A stretch of 64,000 nucleotides of DNA. Origin: an uncultured bacterium (lineage in GTDB: Bacteria > Actinomycetota > Coriobacteriia > Coriobacteriales > Coriobacteriaceae). Position 1 is the stretch's first letter. Every line of letters starts with the position of its first letter. The translations under genes were made by a program, and so were the position numbers. Positions 47,614 to 57,292 of the stretch are shown here, piece after piece. The stretch covers positions 434,001-498,000 of the forward strand of contig CAJMKK010000001.1 of the NCBI GenBank assembly GCA_905214105.1, read 5' to 3'. The notes below the pieces were generated by a model. The model saw only the letters and a program-made list of their open reading frames with translations. It had not been told where the DNA came from and ran no database searches.

Positions 47614-47835
47614 CTACGCGGCGGTCACGGACAGGGCGTGGAACTTCTCGCCGGCGCCCTCGACGGCGGCAGCGAGCTGCTCAGCGGTCACGGTGTCGGC
47701 GCACTCCACCTGTACGGTCTGAGTCTCGTGATTGGCGTCGGCGTCGGTCACGCCGGCCACGTTGAGCAACGCCGTCTCGACGGTGGCGTCGCAGTGGCCG
47801 CACATAAGGCCGGAAGTCTTAATTGTGAAACGCAT
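47614..47835 (-). CDS. copZ: Copper chaperone, heavy-metal-associated domain
   Basis: A 73-residue HMA protein with the Cu(I) site MCGHC at residues 11-15. It would hand copper to CopA and to CsoR. The ATG at 47835 follows AGAGAGGAATACCC; the frame extends upstream through the palindrome at 47862-47953, but no other start has a binding site. It lies between copA and csoR on the same strand. Confidence 0.9.
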   Translation of the reverse strand: MRFTIKTSGLMCGHCDATVETALLNVAGVTDADANHETQTVQVECADTVTAEQLAAAVEGAGEKFHALSVTAA

Positions 47836-47861
47836 GGGTATTCCTCTCTGTTGTGTCGGCT

Positions 47862-47953
47862 TTCCCAGGCACCCGACCTTGACCTTCAAGCCGTCGCTCG
47901 CGTACCAAAGTACGCGTCGCTCCTCTTTCAGGTCAATCTCGGGCACCTGGAAA
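47862..47953. repeat. 92-bp nested inverted repeat between copA and copZ
   Basis: The outer arms (47862-47885 and 47930-47953) are inverted with few mismatches, and GCGTAC/GTACGC close the tip around CAAA. On the minus strand it lies between the copA stop and copZ. It may process or attenuate the operon message, or be a dispersed element. Confidence 0.75.
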
Positions 47954-47982
47954 ACCCGTTATAAATGGACTTAATGGTGAGC

Positions 47983-50325
47983 CTATTTTGCCACTTTGGG
48001 CTTAAAGGTTCGCAGGCGCAGCGCGTTGGTCACGACGCACACGCTCGACAGGCTCATGGCCGCGGCGCCAAACATCGGTGAGAGTTGCCAGCCGGTGAGC
48101 GGGAAGAACACGCCCGCGGCGAGCGGAATGCCGATACTGTTGTAGAACAGCGCCCAGAACAGGTCCTGCTTGATGTTGCGAATCGTGGCGCGCGAAAGCT
48201 CGATGGCCCGCGCAACATCCATGAGGTCGCTGCGCATGAGTACCACGTCGGCGCCCTCCTTGGCGATGTCGGCGCCGGTGCCAATGGCAAGTCCCACGTC
48301 GGCGCGCGCCAGGGCGGGGGAGTCGTTGATGCCGTCGCCCACCATGGCGACCTTGCTGCCCGCATCCTGCAGATTGCGCACGTGGCGCTCCTTGTCGGCG
48401 GGGAGGACGTCGGCGATGACCTGCTTGCTGTTCAGTCCCACGCGGCGGGCGATGGCCTCGGCCGTCACGCGGTTGTCGCCGGTGAGCATGCGCACGTCGA
48501 CGCCAAGCGAGCGCAGTGCGGCGATGGCCCCGGCGCTCGTCTCCTTGACCTCGTCAGCCACGGCAATGGTGCCGGCAAGCTCGCCGTTCTTGGCAAAGAA
48601 TAGCGGCGTCTTGCCCTCGGCGGCAAATTGTTCGGCAAGACCCGCGGGCACGGTAACGCCCAGCTCGTCCATCAGGCGTACGTTGCCGGCTGCAATGGCG
48701 TTTTGCCCCTCGCGTGCCGTAACGCCTCGCCCGGGCACGGCAGTAAAGTCCTCGACCATGCGCGCGACGATCCCGCGTGTCTCGCACTCGGCCATAATCG
48801 CCTCAGCCAGCGGGTGCTCGCTCGAGCGCTCCAACGCGGCGGCCAACTTGAGCAGCGCCTTTTCGCTCATGGCGGGCGAGCCGTCAGCGCGCGTGGCTAC
48901 CACGATATCGGTCACGGCAGGCTTGCCGCGGGTGACCGTGCCCGTCTTATCGAGCACCACGGTGCCCACGCTGCGCAGGTTCTCCAGCGCCTCGGCGCTC
49001 TTAAACAGAATGCCCATCTCGGCGCCCTTGCCGGTGCCGACCATAATGGCGACGGGCGTGGCCAGGCCCAGCGCGCACGGGCAGCTGATCACCAGCACAG
49101 CGACGGCGGAGGTGAGCGCCTCATTCACGTCGCTGGTCAGTGCCATCCACACCACAAAGGTCACGGCCGAGATCACGAATACCACGGGCACGAACACGCC
49201 GGCGACCTTGTCGGCCATGCGGGCGATGGGCGCCTTGGTGGCGTTGGCGTCCTCGACGAGCTGGATAATCTTGGCGAGCGACGTGTCGGCGCCCACACGC
49301 GTGGCGCGGAAGGTAAACGAGCCCGTGCGGTTGACCGTGGCCGCATTGACAGTGTCGCCGGCGGTCTTCTCCACGGGGATGGACTCGCCGGTGAGCGCGC
49401 TCTCGTCCACGGCCGAGCTGCCCTCGAGCACCACGCCATCGACGGGGATGGACTCGCCGGGGCGCACGCGCAGGACCTGGCCGGGAAGGATGGCGTCGAC
49501 ATCGACGGTGGTTTCGGTGCCGTCCTCTGCCACGACGGTCGCGGTCTTGGGCGCCAAGTCGATGAGCGCCTCGATGGCGCCGCCGGTCTTGGATTTGCTG
49601 CGTGTCTCGAGATATTTGCCCACGGTGACGAGCGACAGGATTGTGCCGGCGCTCTCAAAATACAGGTTGTCCATGCCCGTCATCATGGCCTCGTGGACCT
49701 GGCCCGCGGCTAGCTGGTCGGCCATGATGAACATGGCGTAGAGCGACCAGGCGATGGAAGCAGTGGCGCCCACGGCAATAAGGGCGTCCATGGTAGGCGC
49801 GCCGTGCGTAAGCGATTTAAACCCGTTGATAAAGTATGCGTCGTTGACGTAGACGATGGGAATGAGCAGGACGAGCTCGGTGAGCGCGAGCGTCATGCTG
49901 TGGGTGTGGTCGGTGAAGACGCCGGGCAGTGGCCAACCGAGCATGTGCCCCATGCCTATGTAGAACAGTGGGATGAGGAATACGATCGAGACGATGAGGC
50001 GGGTGCGCATGGCAGAGGCGGCGGCCTCCAACTTTTTGGTCGGCGACTCCATATGGGCGGCGCCGGACCTGGCTTGCGCGTTGCCGTTTGAGTTGGCGGC
50101 ATCGGTGCCCGTGCTAACGGGCGAGGCCGAATAACCCGCGCGATCGACGGCGGTACAGATGTCGTCGGGGGAGACCTGCGCGGGGTCGTAGTCGACCAGC
50201 ATGGAGCCGGCGAGCAGGTTGACCGCGACGCTTTGGACGCCGTCGAGCTTGCTCACGGCACGGTCCACGTGCGCCTGGCAGGCGGCGCACGTCATGCCGC
50301 CCACATCGAACTTATCTTGAGCCAT
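47983..50325 (-). CDS. copA: Copper-exporting P1B-type ATPase
   Basis: A 780-residue pump that moves Cu(I) out of the cytoplasm. One N-terminal HMA domain has GMTCAAC (Cys13, Cys16). The membrane copper site CPC is at residues 415-417, the phosphorylated Asp459 lies in [10 protein letters not shown], and [14 protein letters not shown] marks the hinge. Eight transmembrane segments fit P1B-1. The ATG at 50325 follows AAAGGAGAAGCC; the frame upstream to 50367 runs into the promoter. A CsoR-type operator overlaps the promoter. Confidence 0.95.
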   Translation of the reverse strand: MAQDKFDVGGMTCAACQAHVDRAVSKLDGVQSVAVNLLAGSMLVDYDPAQVSPDDICTAVDRAGYSASPVSTGTDAANSNGNAQARSGAAHMESPTKKLEAAASAMRTRLIVSIVFLIPLFYIGMGHMLGWPLPGVFTDHTHSMTLALTELVLLIPIVYVNDAYFINGFKSLTHGAPTMDALIAVGATASIAWSLYAMFIMADQLAAGQVHEAMMTGMDNLYFESAGTILSLVTVGKYLETRSKSKTGGAIEALIDLAPKTATVVAEDGTETTVDVDAILPGQVLRVRPGESIPVDGVVLEGSSAVDESALTGESIPVEKTAGDTVNAATVNRTGSFTFRATRVGADTSLAKIIQLVEDANATKAPIARMADKVAGVFVPVVFVISAVTFVVWMALTSDVNEALTSAVAVLVISCPCALGLATPVAIMVGTGKGAEMGILFKSAEALENLRSVGTVVLDKTGTVTRGKPAVTDIVVATRADGSPAMSEKALLKLAAALERSSEHPLAEAIMAECETRGIVARMVEDFTAVPGRGVTAREGQNAIAAGNVRLMDELGVTVPAGLAEQFAAEGKTPLFFAKNGELAGTIAVADEVKETSAGAIAALRSLGVDVRMLTGDNRVTAEAIARRVGLNSKQVIADVLPADKERHVRNLQDAGSKVAMVGDGINDSPALARADVGLAIGTGADIAKEGADVVLMRSDLMDVARAIELSRATIRNIKQDLFWALFYNSIGIPLAAGVFFPLTGWQLSPMFGAAAMSLSSVCVVTNALRLRTFKPKVAK

Positions 50326-50383
50326 GGCTTCTCCTTTCTGTGACGTAGTGTCGGAAATGTTAACCATCCGATACTATACACCC

Positions 50384-50400
50384 ATACCCCCTGGGGGTGT
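50384..50400 (-). promoter_or_regulatory. CsoR-type operator and promoter of copA
   Basis: ATACCCCCTGGGGGTGT is a near-perfect palindrome of the TACCCC/GGGGTA kind bound by CsoR proteins. On the minus strand TATAGT, a likely -10 box, follows at once, so bound repressor would block polymerase. Confidence 0.75.
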
Positions 50401-50477
50401 CCAGTGGAGATTGAAATGTATGACATTCTGGTATTGGTCGAGGTGATAGCCAGGTCGGCGGACCGTAGCCGGTCTAA

Positions 50478-50697
50478 TGTCTCAATCTGTAACAACTAGA
50501 CCCGTTTTTGTCGAGTAACTGTTACAGATCGAGACATTACATCGAGCCACAACTTAACGTCTCAACCTGTAACGCCTAAGGACCGTTTTTCCTGCTAGAT
50601 GTTACAGATCGAGACAAACCGTCCGCGGTCAACTCAAATGTCTTGATTTGTAACATCTAGAGAGGTTTTTGACCCCTTACTGTTACAGATCGAGACA
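50478..50697. repeat. Hairpin repeat family A, units 9, 10 and 11
   Basis: Three units in a row: 50478-50536, 50559-50616 and 50639-50697, each followed by a 22-base spacer. Loops differ, with a TTTTT core in each. They fill most of the space between the divergent copA promoter and the kinase 3' end. Confidence 0.92.
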
Positions 50698-50738
50698 ATT
50701 GCCGGGGAGGGGTCCCGTCACGGCAAGACGCCCGCCGC

Positions 50739-52823
50739 CTAGATACAGAACCCGGGGATCACACAGGTTAGCTTGTTTGGCTTTTCCGCAGGCGTTGCGT
50801 ACGTAAAGACGTCGCCGTCGTGCCCCACGCGGTTCATATAGAGCGTGCCTTCGCTCTCCGATGTGTCGGGGCTCACCGTGCGCTCCCACCAACAGGTGTC
50901 CTTGCCCTTCCACTGGCGGACCATCGTCTCGTTCGTGGAATACGGGCTCACCTTGAGCTCGCGGAAGAGCTGATACTCCTTGCCCTCGCCGTTGTAGATG
51001 TCTGCCAGGTAGTGATAGTCCTCGGTAAACGAATCGGGCGGTTGCGTACCGCACAGCTCGACCATGGCGGGCAGCCAAAGGGTTGCGGGCAACTCGCTCA
51101 GACACGCTGCGCTGTTGGCGGCGCCCACATTGTTCGAGACCTTCTTGACCCCTTTAATGAGCGCACGCAACTCGTTGGGTAGCAGCTTAAGGCCGTCGCC
51201 GTCGAGCCATTCCCGCAGCTCGCAATCTGCCCAGCCGGCGCTCGGCGGTTCAGCCGCAGCGTTGCGCTCGGCAATACCCGCATCGAACATAAACGTCAGT
51301 CCGGCCTTGCCCGTCCCGTCCAGAAGCTCATCGTGGCGGATGCCCACAAGCTGCGCGCCAACCTGCAGCCCGTTGGTGAGCGTGACACGCTTGGTACACG
51401 GATAGGGGATATGCCCATCGGCATCGAGCAGGTGATAGCGCCTGGCAATCTCGCGTGCCTCGCTACGGGTCTCGGCGGCCTTAATCTTGAGCGAAATCTC
51501 CTGCAGCTGATCCCAAGCGTAGTCGTCAAGAGAGCTGCGGATGCCGTCCAGGTAGTCGGGGATGCCAAAGCCATGGGTCGCCGCCCCGATAACGCCGAGC
51601 CCCGCAACGGCTGCAACGACGCCACCGATAATAAAGCGGCGGCGGGTCATGGCATCGTGCCGGGCCTGCTCCAGGATCTCTCGCGCGCGCTCGCCGGCGA
51701 CGTCGACCTTAAGGTGTGTACCGGAGTCGATGTCGATTGCGGCGTCACTGCCCGCGCCTTCGCGGCCCTCGGATTCGGCATCGGTGAGGTATGCCGAGAG
51801 CACCTCGAGCATCTGCTGCTCGGTGGGACGATCGCACTGCTCGACTGAGAGACCCTTCATGATGATTTGGACGAGCGCTTCATCGCCCTCGCAGCGCGGC
51901 TCGAGCGGTGCCGGCTTGGTCTTGGTCTTTACGAGATAGAACGAGCCGGTTGCAGCGGCGTCCGTCGACTCAAAGTCAAACGGTTTGCGACCGCTGTAGA
52001 GCTGGTACAGAATGCTCGAAAGCGCATAGACGTCGATTGCCGGCGAACGGCGAAGGGCCGCGATGCCTTCGATATCCTGCGTGAGCATCTCGGGCGCGGC
52101 GTATGCGGGCGTGGCAAAGCGCCAGATGTCGGCGCGCCGGGTGATCGTGTCGTCGCCGAGAGCCATGGTCGCGGAGCCCATGTCGATGAGGCAGGGGTCA
52201 AAGGAACAATCAGCAATCTGCTGCTCGAGCGTTCGGCTGGTGGTGCGGAACATGATATTGGCAGGCGACAGGTCGCGATGGACGACCGGATTCACGAGCC
52301 CCTGGGTCATCAAGAGCGCACGAAGCACGGCGTTTCCGACGGCGGCGACCATCTGGGTGGTCAGCCCGCCCGAGGCGTCGTGCGGAAGCAGGGGCAGCGC
52401 CTGCTTGAGCGAGGTGCCCTCGACCCACTCCATGAGGATGAGCGGGTTATCCTCGCACAATCCGTAGCCATAGACGCGCGGAAATCCGCGCAGGTGCGAG
52501 ACGGTACACAGATGACGGTACTCCTCGAACAGCGCGGCGGTGTTGGCCAGGTGAGCGGCCGATTGCTCGGCGGAGCGGTCGGGGGCTTGGCCGGAAAGGA
52601 CGGCGTTGTCCTTGAGTAGCTTGACGGCAAAGACCTCGCCGCTCGTGTTGGTCGCGCGCAGCACGTGCCCGATGTTGCCGTTGTCGCGGTGGGCCGTCTG
52701 GAGAATAAGCGTCATAAACCGACGCTTGGCGTCGTCCTCGGCGCTGGGGTCGACCGCCACGGCGGTATCGAACGTATCGAGACGGATGAGTTTGTCGCCA
52801 TAGGCGCTATCGGTAGTATCCAT
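50739..52823 (-). CDS. Membrane Ser/Thr protein kinase with DUF6273-like sensor domain
   Basis: A 694-residue protein. A cytoplasmic kinase domain covers about residues 30-310: the ATP-binding Lys68 in VFAVKLLKD, catalytic Asp184 in HRDLSPANI, and LIDMGSA in place of DFG. One transmembrane segment lies near residues 394-420. The outer part (about 480-690) has VGIRHDELLDGTGKAGLTFM, GWADCELREWLDGDGLKLLP and CWWERTVSPD, the layout of DUF6273 domains as I know them. The FHA gene upstream on the same strand could read its phosphothreonines. The ATG at 52823 follows AAAGGAACGCC. The kinase call is secure, the sensor naming moderate. Confidence 0.85.
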   Translation of the reverse strand: MDTTDSAYGDKLIRLDTFDTAVAVDPSAEDDAKRRFMTLILQTAHRDNGNIGHVLRATNTSGEVFAVKLLKDNAVLSGQAPDRSAEQSAAHLANTAALFEEYRHLCTVSHLRGFPRVYGYGLCEDNPLILMEWVEGTSLKQALPLLPHDASGGLTTQMVAAVGNAVLRALLMTQGLVNPVVHRDLSPANIMFRTTSRTLEQQIADCSFDPCLIDMGSATMALGDDTITRRADIWRFATPAYAAPEMLTQDIEGIAALRRSPAIDVYALSSILYQLYSGRKPFDFESTDAAATGSFYLVKTKTKPAPLEPRCEGDEALVQIIMKGLSVEQCDRPTEQQMLEVLSAYLTDAESEGREGAGSDAAIDIDSGTHLKVDVAGERAREILEQARHDAMTRRRFIIGGVVAAVAGLGVIGAATHGFGIPDYLDGIRSSLDDYAWDQLQEISLKIKAAETRSEAREIARRYHLLDADGHIPYPCTKRVTLTNGLQVGAQLVGIRHDELLDGTGKAGLTFMFDAGIAERNAAAEPPSAGWADCELREWLDGDGLKLLPNELRALIKGVKKVSNNVGAANSAACLSELPATLWLPAMVELCGTQPPDSFTEDYHYLADIYNGEGKEYQLFRELKVSPYSTNETMVRQWKGKDTCWWERTVSPDTSESEGTLYMNRVGHDGDVFTYATPAEKPNKLTCVIPGFCI

Positions 52824-52855
52824 GGCGTTCCTTTGTCTGGCATGGGTTGCCGCGC

Positions 52856-52916
52856 GTATACGTGGGCAGTGCGGATATCGGTAAAGTACTATGATAGCCG
52901 CACTGCCCACGTATAC
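52856..52916. repeat. Perfect 19-bp inverted repeat between kinase and FHA genes
   Basis: GTATACGTGGGCAGTGCGG (52856-52874) is exactly inverted at 52898-52916 around 23 bases. It lies 33 bases upstream of the kinase start, so it may be an operator or leader hairpin. No second copy was noticed. Confidence 0.85.
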
Positions 52917-52950
52917 CGCTGGGTATTGTCGTTTACGACGCAGAAGGTAG

Positions 52951-52991
52951 AAGACAAAAGACGGACGGCGACCGTCTTTCGATCGCCGTCC
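52951..52991 (-). terminator. Rho-independent terminator after FHA gene
   Basis: Read on the minus strand: GGACGGCGA stem (52983-52991 with 52963-52971), then a T-rich run to 52951. It separates the FHA gene from the kinase gene. Confidence 0.75.
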
Positions 52992-52994
52992 GCG

Positions 52995-53957
52995 CTAGTC
53001 CACGATGACAAGGAATGTCGTGTAGAGACCCAGATGGAGCCTGTCGCTGTTTTCGATTTCCACCGGGGGATAGACTTTGCCGGGCTCTCGTTGGTCGCGG
53101 GGCGGCTCAATCACAATATCGCCGTCGCCCGCGCCCGATTCGAGCACTGTGCCGTTGGTCGACCCAAGGCCCTGGGCGTACCAGTGCCCACCCTCGAGCC
53201 AAATGCGGAGATGCTCACGCGATGCATCAGCGCCTACATCGGTGATGCTGGGCGAGGTTTTGGGCAAGGACCCAATTACCGTGCCGCGCGGATCACGCGT
53301 AAGGGGGTGGATCTGCATGTCAACGCTGTTTCCGGCGTGCGTCCTAAGCAAGCCGAGGTTGGGGGCGACGGTGCGCGGCTGATCCAAGCTGCTCAAAAAA
53401 CTACGGCCGACGGTGGTCTCGGTGGTGCCAAAATGCCCGCCAGTTTTGCTATCGCAAAAGCGCTCAACGGTCGTCACGCCCTGAACGGGATCGGCGAGCG
53501 CCCCCGTTGCCACAAAGAGCATAAGGTAAAGCGTGCTTTTCTCGCGCACGGCATTGCCGTCAAAGTTGTCGATGCGATTGAGGGCATTTGCATATAGGCG
53601 GCTGTCCAGCTTGTAGCTGGCGAGAGCCGACATCATTTCGTTGGCGGCCGGACCGCGATAGTGCTCGGCGATTGCCTGATAGGCGGACTCGCCGCCGCCG
53701 AGCTTGCTGCAGATTGCCGCGGAAAGGTTGAGCGTGGTGACGGTAAAGTCGCTGTAGATGGCGGGCGCGCACTGGTCAGGCTTGCGATGGACGATGTAAC
53801 GGGTGAGATACGAGCGGTTGGAAGAGCATTTCTCGAGCAGGGTACTGCCGAGATAAGAGTTTCCATTGATGAGCATTCGGGCGATCTCGAGATGTTTAAG
53901 ACCGCCGAACGAGCGAATATCGTTATAGAGGACCGAGCAAGGCGTCTCTGCTGCCAC
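52995..53957 (-). CDS. FHA-domain protein
   Basis: A 320-residue protein. Residues 1-200 are helical with no family I recognise. Residues 220-320 form a forkhead-associated domain, which binds phosphothreonine: VIGSLPKTSPSITDVGADAS, then REHLRIW and GLGSTNGTVLESG carry the conserved Ser/Asn positions. It is encoded upstream of a Ser/Thr kinase on the same strand, though a terminator lies between. The GTG at 53957 follows AAAGGAGGTATCC and is preferred to an upstream frame start at 53987 that overlaps this site. Confidence 0.8.
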   Translation of the reverse strand: MAAETPCSVLYNDIRSFGGLKHLEIARMLINGNSYLGSTLLEKCSSNRSYLTRYIVHRKPDQCAPAIYSDFTVTTLNLSAAICSKLGGGESAYQAIAEHYRGPAANEMMSALASYKLDSRLYANALNRIDNFDGNAVREKSTLYLMLFVATGALADPVQGVTTVERFCDSKTGGHFGTTETTVGRSFLSSLDQPRTVAPNLGLLRTHAGNSVDMQIHPLTRDPRGTVIGSLPKTSPSITDVGADASREHLRIWLEGGHWYAQGLGSTNGTVLESGAGDGDIVIEPPRDQREPGKVYPPVEIENSDRLHLGLYTTFLVIVD

Positions 53958-54135
53958 GGATACCTCCTTTGATTGCTTCCTAGCCAATATGACGATAGGA
54001 ATTAATGCCCCCCGGTGGGCGACGTATTAAATGGCTGCGCAATATATAGCGTAACCAAAGAAACATTATAGGCCACATGTTCGAAATTGCAGGAAGACTG
54101 AGAGATTTGGTTTGGACTGGACGGAAATCCCCCTC

Positions 54136-54275
54136 AGTCTTGATCTATAACAATTAGGACCGATTTTGCTCTGTAACTGTTACAGATTGAGACGTTTGTG
54201 GGTCGTGTTGACCGTTTGTCTCGATCTGTAACACGTAGAGGAAGATTTGCCCTGCAGATGTTACAGATTGAGACA
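54136..54275. repeat. Hairpin repeat family A, units 12 and 13
   Basis: Units 54136-54193 and 54217-54275, separated by 23 bases, in the 588-base gap between the FHA and helicase genes. Unit 12 has a degenerate left arm. Confidence 0.9.
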
Positions 54276-54340
54276 ATAGGCTCAGACTCGCCCGTCCGCC
54301 TCGTCATCTGTGGTTTACGTGGGGGCATGCAAAGCGCGGG

Positions 54341-54545
54341 TATACTAACCCGCGGCGAATCTGCTCCATCGCTTAGAGCTGCTGCGTCTGGACGGCGCGT
54401 AATAGGGCTGCCAAAGCGATCGCCAGCGTGCTGAGCAACGTCCTCTCTGTGCGCACCCGTTTTTGTATGTATTAGCGCACTACCAAGCACGCCCGCGCGG
54501 CCGCATGCCGTGCCCATAGCGCGTGCAGATAAGGAACAACAACAT
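54341..54545 (+). promoter_or_regulatory. Promoter and long 5' leader of the DEAD-box helicase gene
   Basis: TATACT at 54341-54346 is a plausible -10 box inside a GCGGGT/ACCCGC palindrome, giving a leader of about 195 bases without a gene. Long leaders are common for cold-shock helicase genes; the assignment is tentative. Confidence 0.4.
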
Positions 54546-56816
54546 ATGCGTAATTCTGTATCTGACGTCACCGACGCCGAGATTCTGGACGAGACCCGCG
54601 AAGCCATGACCCAGGCTGCCTTCGATGCCGCCGATGAGGCCAATGCTGCCCAGGCCGTCGAGTCCGCTACCGAGAGCCTGCCCGCCTTTGACGAGCTGGG
54701 ACTTTCCGACGAGATGCTTCGTGCTATCGAGAATCTGGGCTACACGGCGCCCACGCCCGTTCAGGCCGGCTCCATCCCCGTGGTGCTCGAGGGTCGCGAC
54801 CTGCTTGCCGCCGCCCAGACCGGCACCGGCAAGACGGCCGCCTTTTTGCTGCCGACCATGAACAATCTGGAGCACATCGCTCCGCCCAAGCCCGTGCGTG
54901 AGCGCGGCGGTCGCAACCGTCGTCGCGGTGCTAAAAAGCCCGAGGGCAACGGTCGCGGTCCCGTGATGCTCGTCATCACCCCCACGCGCGAGCTTGCCCA
55001 GCAGATCGACGAGGTTGCGAGCAAGATTGCCGACGTCACCGGCCATGTCGCCGTTACCGTCGTGGGCGGCGTGAGCTACAAGCCGCAGACTGCGGCCCTC
55101 AAGTATGGCTGTGACATCCTGGTCGCCACGCCGGGTCGTTTGGTCGACCTGATCGAGCAGGGCGCCTGCCACCTGGACGAGGTCAAGGTGCTGGTGCTCG
55201 ACGAGGCCGACCGCATGCTTGACATGGGCTTTTTGCCCGCCGTCCGCCGCATTGTGCGCGAGACGCCGGCCGAGCGCCAGACGCTGCTGTTCTCGGCGAC
55301 CCTCGACGAGGAGGCCGTGGGTGAGATCACCGATCTGGTGAGCGACCCGGCCCGCGTGGAGATCGCGCCGGCCACGTCGACCGCCGATACCGTCGACCAG
55401 TTTGTGTTCCCGGTGTCCATCGAGGCAAAGAACAACCTGCTGCCCGAGTTCCTCAAAAAGGAGGGCCCGGAGCGCACTATCGTCTTTATGCGCACCAAGC
55501 ACCGCGCCGACAGCTGCTGCCGTCGTCTGGAGCGCAAGGGCATTAAGGCCGCCGCGATTCACGGCAACCGCAGCCAGGCCCAGCGCGAGCGTGCCCTTTC
55601 GGCCTTCCGCGACGGTACCGTCGACGTGTTGGTGGCAACCGACGTGCTCGCCCGCGGCATCGACATTAGCGATGTGCGCTACGTCGTGAACTTTGACGTG
55701 CCGGCCGAGCCGACCGACTACATCCACCGTATTGGCCGTACGGGCCGCGCCGGCGAGCTGGGCTGGGCCATTACGTTTGTGACCGAGCAGGACGTGGACG
55801 AGTTCTACGAGATCGAGAAGCTCATGGACAAGACCGCCGACATCTACGAGGCCGGCGGTCTGAATGTGGGTCCCAATCCGCCCGCGGTTGATCCCGAGCG
55901 CGACCCTGCGGCCTTTAAGGTGAAGAAGAAGACCAAGCGTGGCAAGTCCAAGAGCAAGAAGAAGCTTGAGCAGGCGCGTCGCGACGGCAAGCGCAACGGC
56001 GACGATTACGGCGATGTGGCCGGTCGTTCCAACCGCGGTCGCGACGAGCGCCGCAGCGACGGCGAGCGCCCGAGTCGTCCCAAGCGTGGCGGCAAGACCC
56101 GCGTGCGCGAGGGCGTTCAGGCTTGCGTGGACGAGGCTGTGGAGAGCGTGGCCCGCGAGGTGGCTGCCGAGGAGCGCGCTGGTGCTGGTGCCGCTGAGCA
56201 GCCTGCGCGCGGTAACCGTGCCGAGCGTCGTGCCAAGCAGTTCCAGGGCGAGGCGCATCGCCGCCGTCGAGAGGATGAGGATCGCGGTGGCCGTCGTCGT
56301 GTCGAGCGCGAGGACGAGGGCCGCGGTTCGCGCGGTGGCAAGCGCGGTGCGGGCGACCGCCGTCGTTCCGGTCGTGATGACGAGCGCGGTGGCCGTGATG
56401 GGCGTCGCGGCGGCGAAGGCCGTGGTTCGCGTGACGAGCGTGGTACCCGCGGCGGCGAGTCCCGCGGCGGCAAGCGCTTTGACGAGCGCGGAGGCCGCGA
56501 GGGCGGCCGCGGTGGTGAGCGTCGCGAGGGCGCTCGTGGCAACGGTGGCCGCAGCGGCGCCGGTCGTTCGAATGAGTCGCGCGATCGTCGCGACCCGCGT
56601 GCCAGCCGCGATCGTCGCGATGACTGGCGCAACTACGACGACACCCGCGAGGAGCGTCGCGGCGGCTACCGTGGTGGTCGCGGCGGCAACCAGGCCGGTT
56701 CCCGTGGCGGCCGTGCCGGCGGTCGCGATAACCGTGGCAGCTATGGCAACAGCCGTGGCGGCAAGCACGGTGGCAGCTCCCGTCGCCCCGGCGACGGCGG
56801 CGGCAAGCGCAAGTAA
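54546..56816 (+). CDS. DEAD-box RNA helicase with long RG-rich tail
   Basis: A 756-residue ATP-dependent RNA helicase. Motif order in residues 60-420: Q motif (YTAPTPVQ), AAQTGTGKT near 91-97, PTRELAQQ, TPGRLVD, DEAD at 219-222, SAT, ATDVLARGIDI and HRIGRTGRAG. Residues 460-756 form a basic, Arg/Gly-rich tail with RGG-like repeats, longer than in most bacterial CsdA/DeaD proteins, likely for RNA binding in ribosome assembly or RNA decay. The start ATG at 54546 has AAGGAACAACAACAT upstream; a GTG at 54510 lacks a site. Confidence 0.92.
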   Translation: MRNSVSDVTDAEILDETREAMTQAAFDAADEANAAQAVESATESLPAFDELGLSDEMLRAIENLGYTAPTPVQAGSIPVVLEGRDLLAAAQTGTGKTAAFLLPTMNNLEHIAPPKPVRERGGRNRRRGAKKPEGNGRGPVMLVITPTRELAQQIDEVASKIADVTGHVAVTVVGGVSYKPQTAALKYGCDILVATPGRLVDLIEQGACHLDEVKVLVLDEADRMLDMGFLPAVRRIVRETPAERQTLLFSATLDEEAVGEITDLVSDPARVEIAPATSTADTVDQFVFPVSIEAKNNLLPEFLKKEGPERTIVFMRTKHRADSCCRRLERKGIKAAAIHGNRSQAQRERALSAFRDGTVDVLVATDVLARGIDISDVRYVVNFDVPAEPTDYIHRIGRTGRAGELGWAITFVTEQDVDEFYEIEKLMDKTADIYEAGGLNVGPNPPAVDPERDPAAFKVKKKTKRGKSKSKKKLEQARRDGKRNGDDYGDVAGRSNRGRDERRSDGERPSRPKRGGKTRVREGVQACVDEAVESVAREVAAEERAGAGAAEQPARGNRAERRAKQFQGEAHRRRREDEDRGGRRRVEREDEGRGSRGGKRGAGDRRRSGRDDERGGRDGRRGGEGRGSRDERGTRGGESRGGKRFDERGGREGGRGGERREGARGNGGRSGAGRSNESRDRRDPRASRDRRDDWRNYDDTREERRGGYRGGRGGNQAGSRGGRAGGRDNRGSYGNSRGGKHGGSSRRPGDGGGKRK

Positions 56817-56849
56817 CATACGCGTCGCGCGATAAGGCGAGATGAGTTT

Positions 56850-56883
56850 GGGCCCCGAGCAGACTATGCTCGGGGCCCTTTTT
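56850..56883 (+). terminator. Rho-independent terminator after helicase gene
   Basis: Perfect 11-bp stem GGGCCCCGAGC (56850-56860) with 56868-56878, then five T. Confidence 0.95.
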
Positions 56884-57026
56884 GGTGCAAAGAGGTCAGG
56901 TTAATCTGCACCAACGTCATGAAGTTGCGGTGGAATACGGACTGTTTTGGCCTTTTGAGCGGCTTTTCAGTCCCTATTTCACCGCAACTTATGATTGGTG
57001 CAAACAAACTTGTCTCCAATGCACCA
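56884..57026. repeat. Composite palindrome: family D copy 2 nested in a family C copy
   Basis: AAGTTGCGGTG (56922-56932) and CACCGCAACTT (56980-56990) are perfect arms matching 30755-30820. They are flanked by TTGGTGCAAA-type and AATGCACCA-type pieces of family C. The rest of the gap (57027-57292) shows a GGTTA/TAACC hairpin near 57180-57212 and no gene. Confidence 0.75.
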
Positions 57027-57292
57027 GAGCAAGGAGTGTCTCCGAGTGCCGGCAGAAAAGGAACGTCCCTAAGTGCCGCCTATATACCGTTTATCGGAGA
57101 AAAAATACCGTTCATCGGTCATAATGATTGTTCCGGCTTTGGGCTTGTCTACAATAGCTCCCGTAAAAAGAAATGCGGAAGGTTACCGAGTCCCTCGGAC
57201 GTGGGCCTAACCAAAGTCTTTGAACGGATGTGTCTCTATGGATGCATTCGCTTGATTTTGGTTGGGCTATATTTATGAAGGGACATGCCAAC

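Noticed and set aside
50478..50697. Possible CRISPR array
   Set aside because: Three regularly spaced repeats, but each is a palindrome with its own loop, the arms are 17 bp, and isolated copies are scattered over 20 kb; no cas gene.
54480..56819. 779-codon Ala/Thr-rich frame opposite the DEAD-box helicase
   Set aside because: It is the complement of the RG-rich tail and helicase core, with no independent coding signs.
57130..57230. RNA antiterminator target (RAT) before the EIIA gene
   Set aside because: A small hairpin is present, but it does not match the conserved LicT/BglG target pattern and no overlapping terminator is clear.
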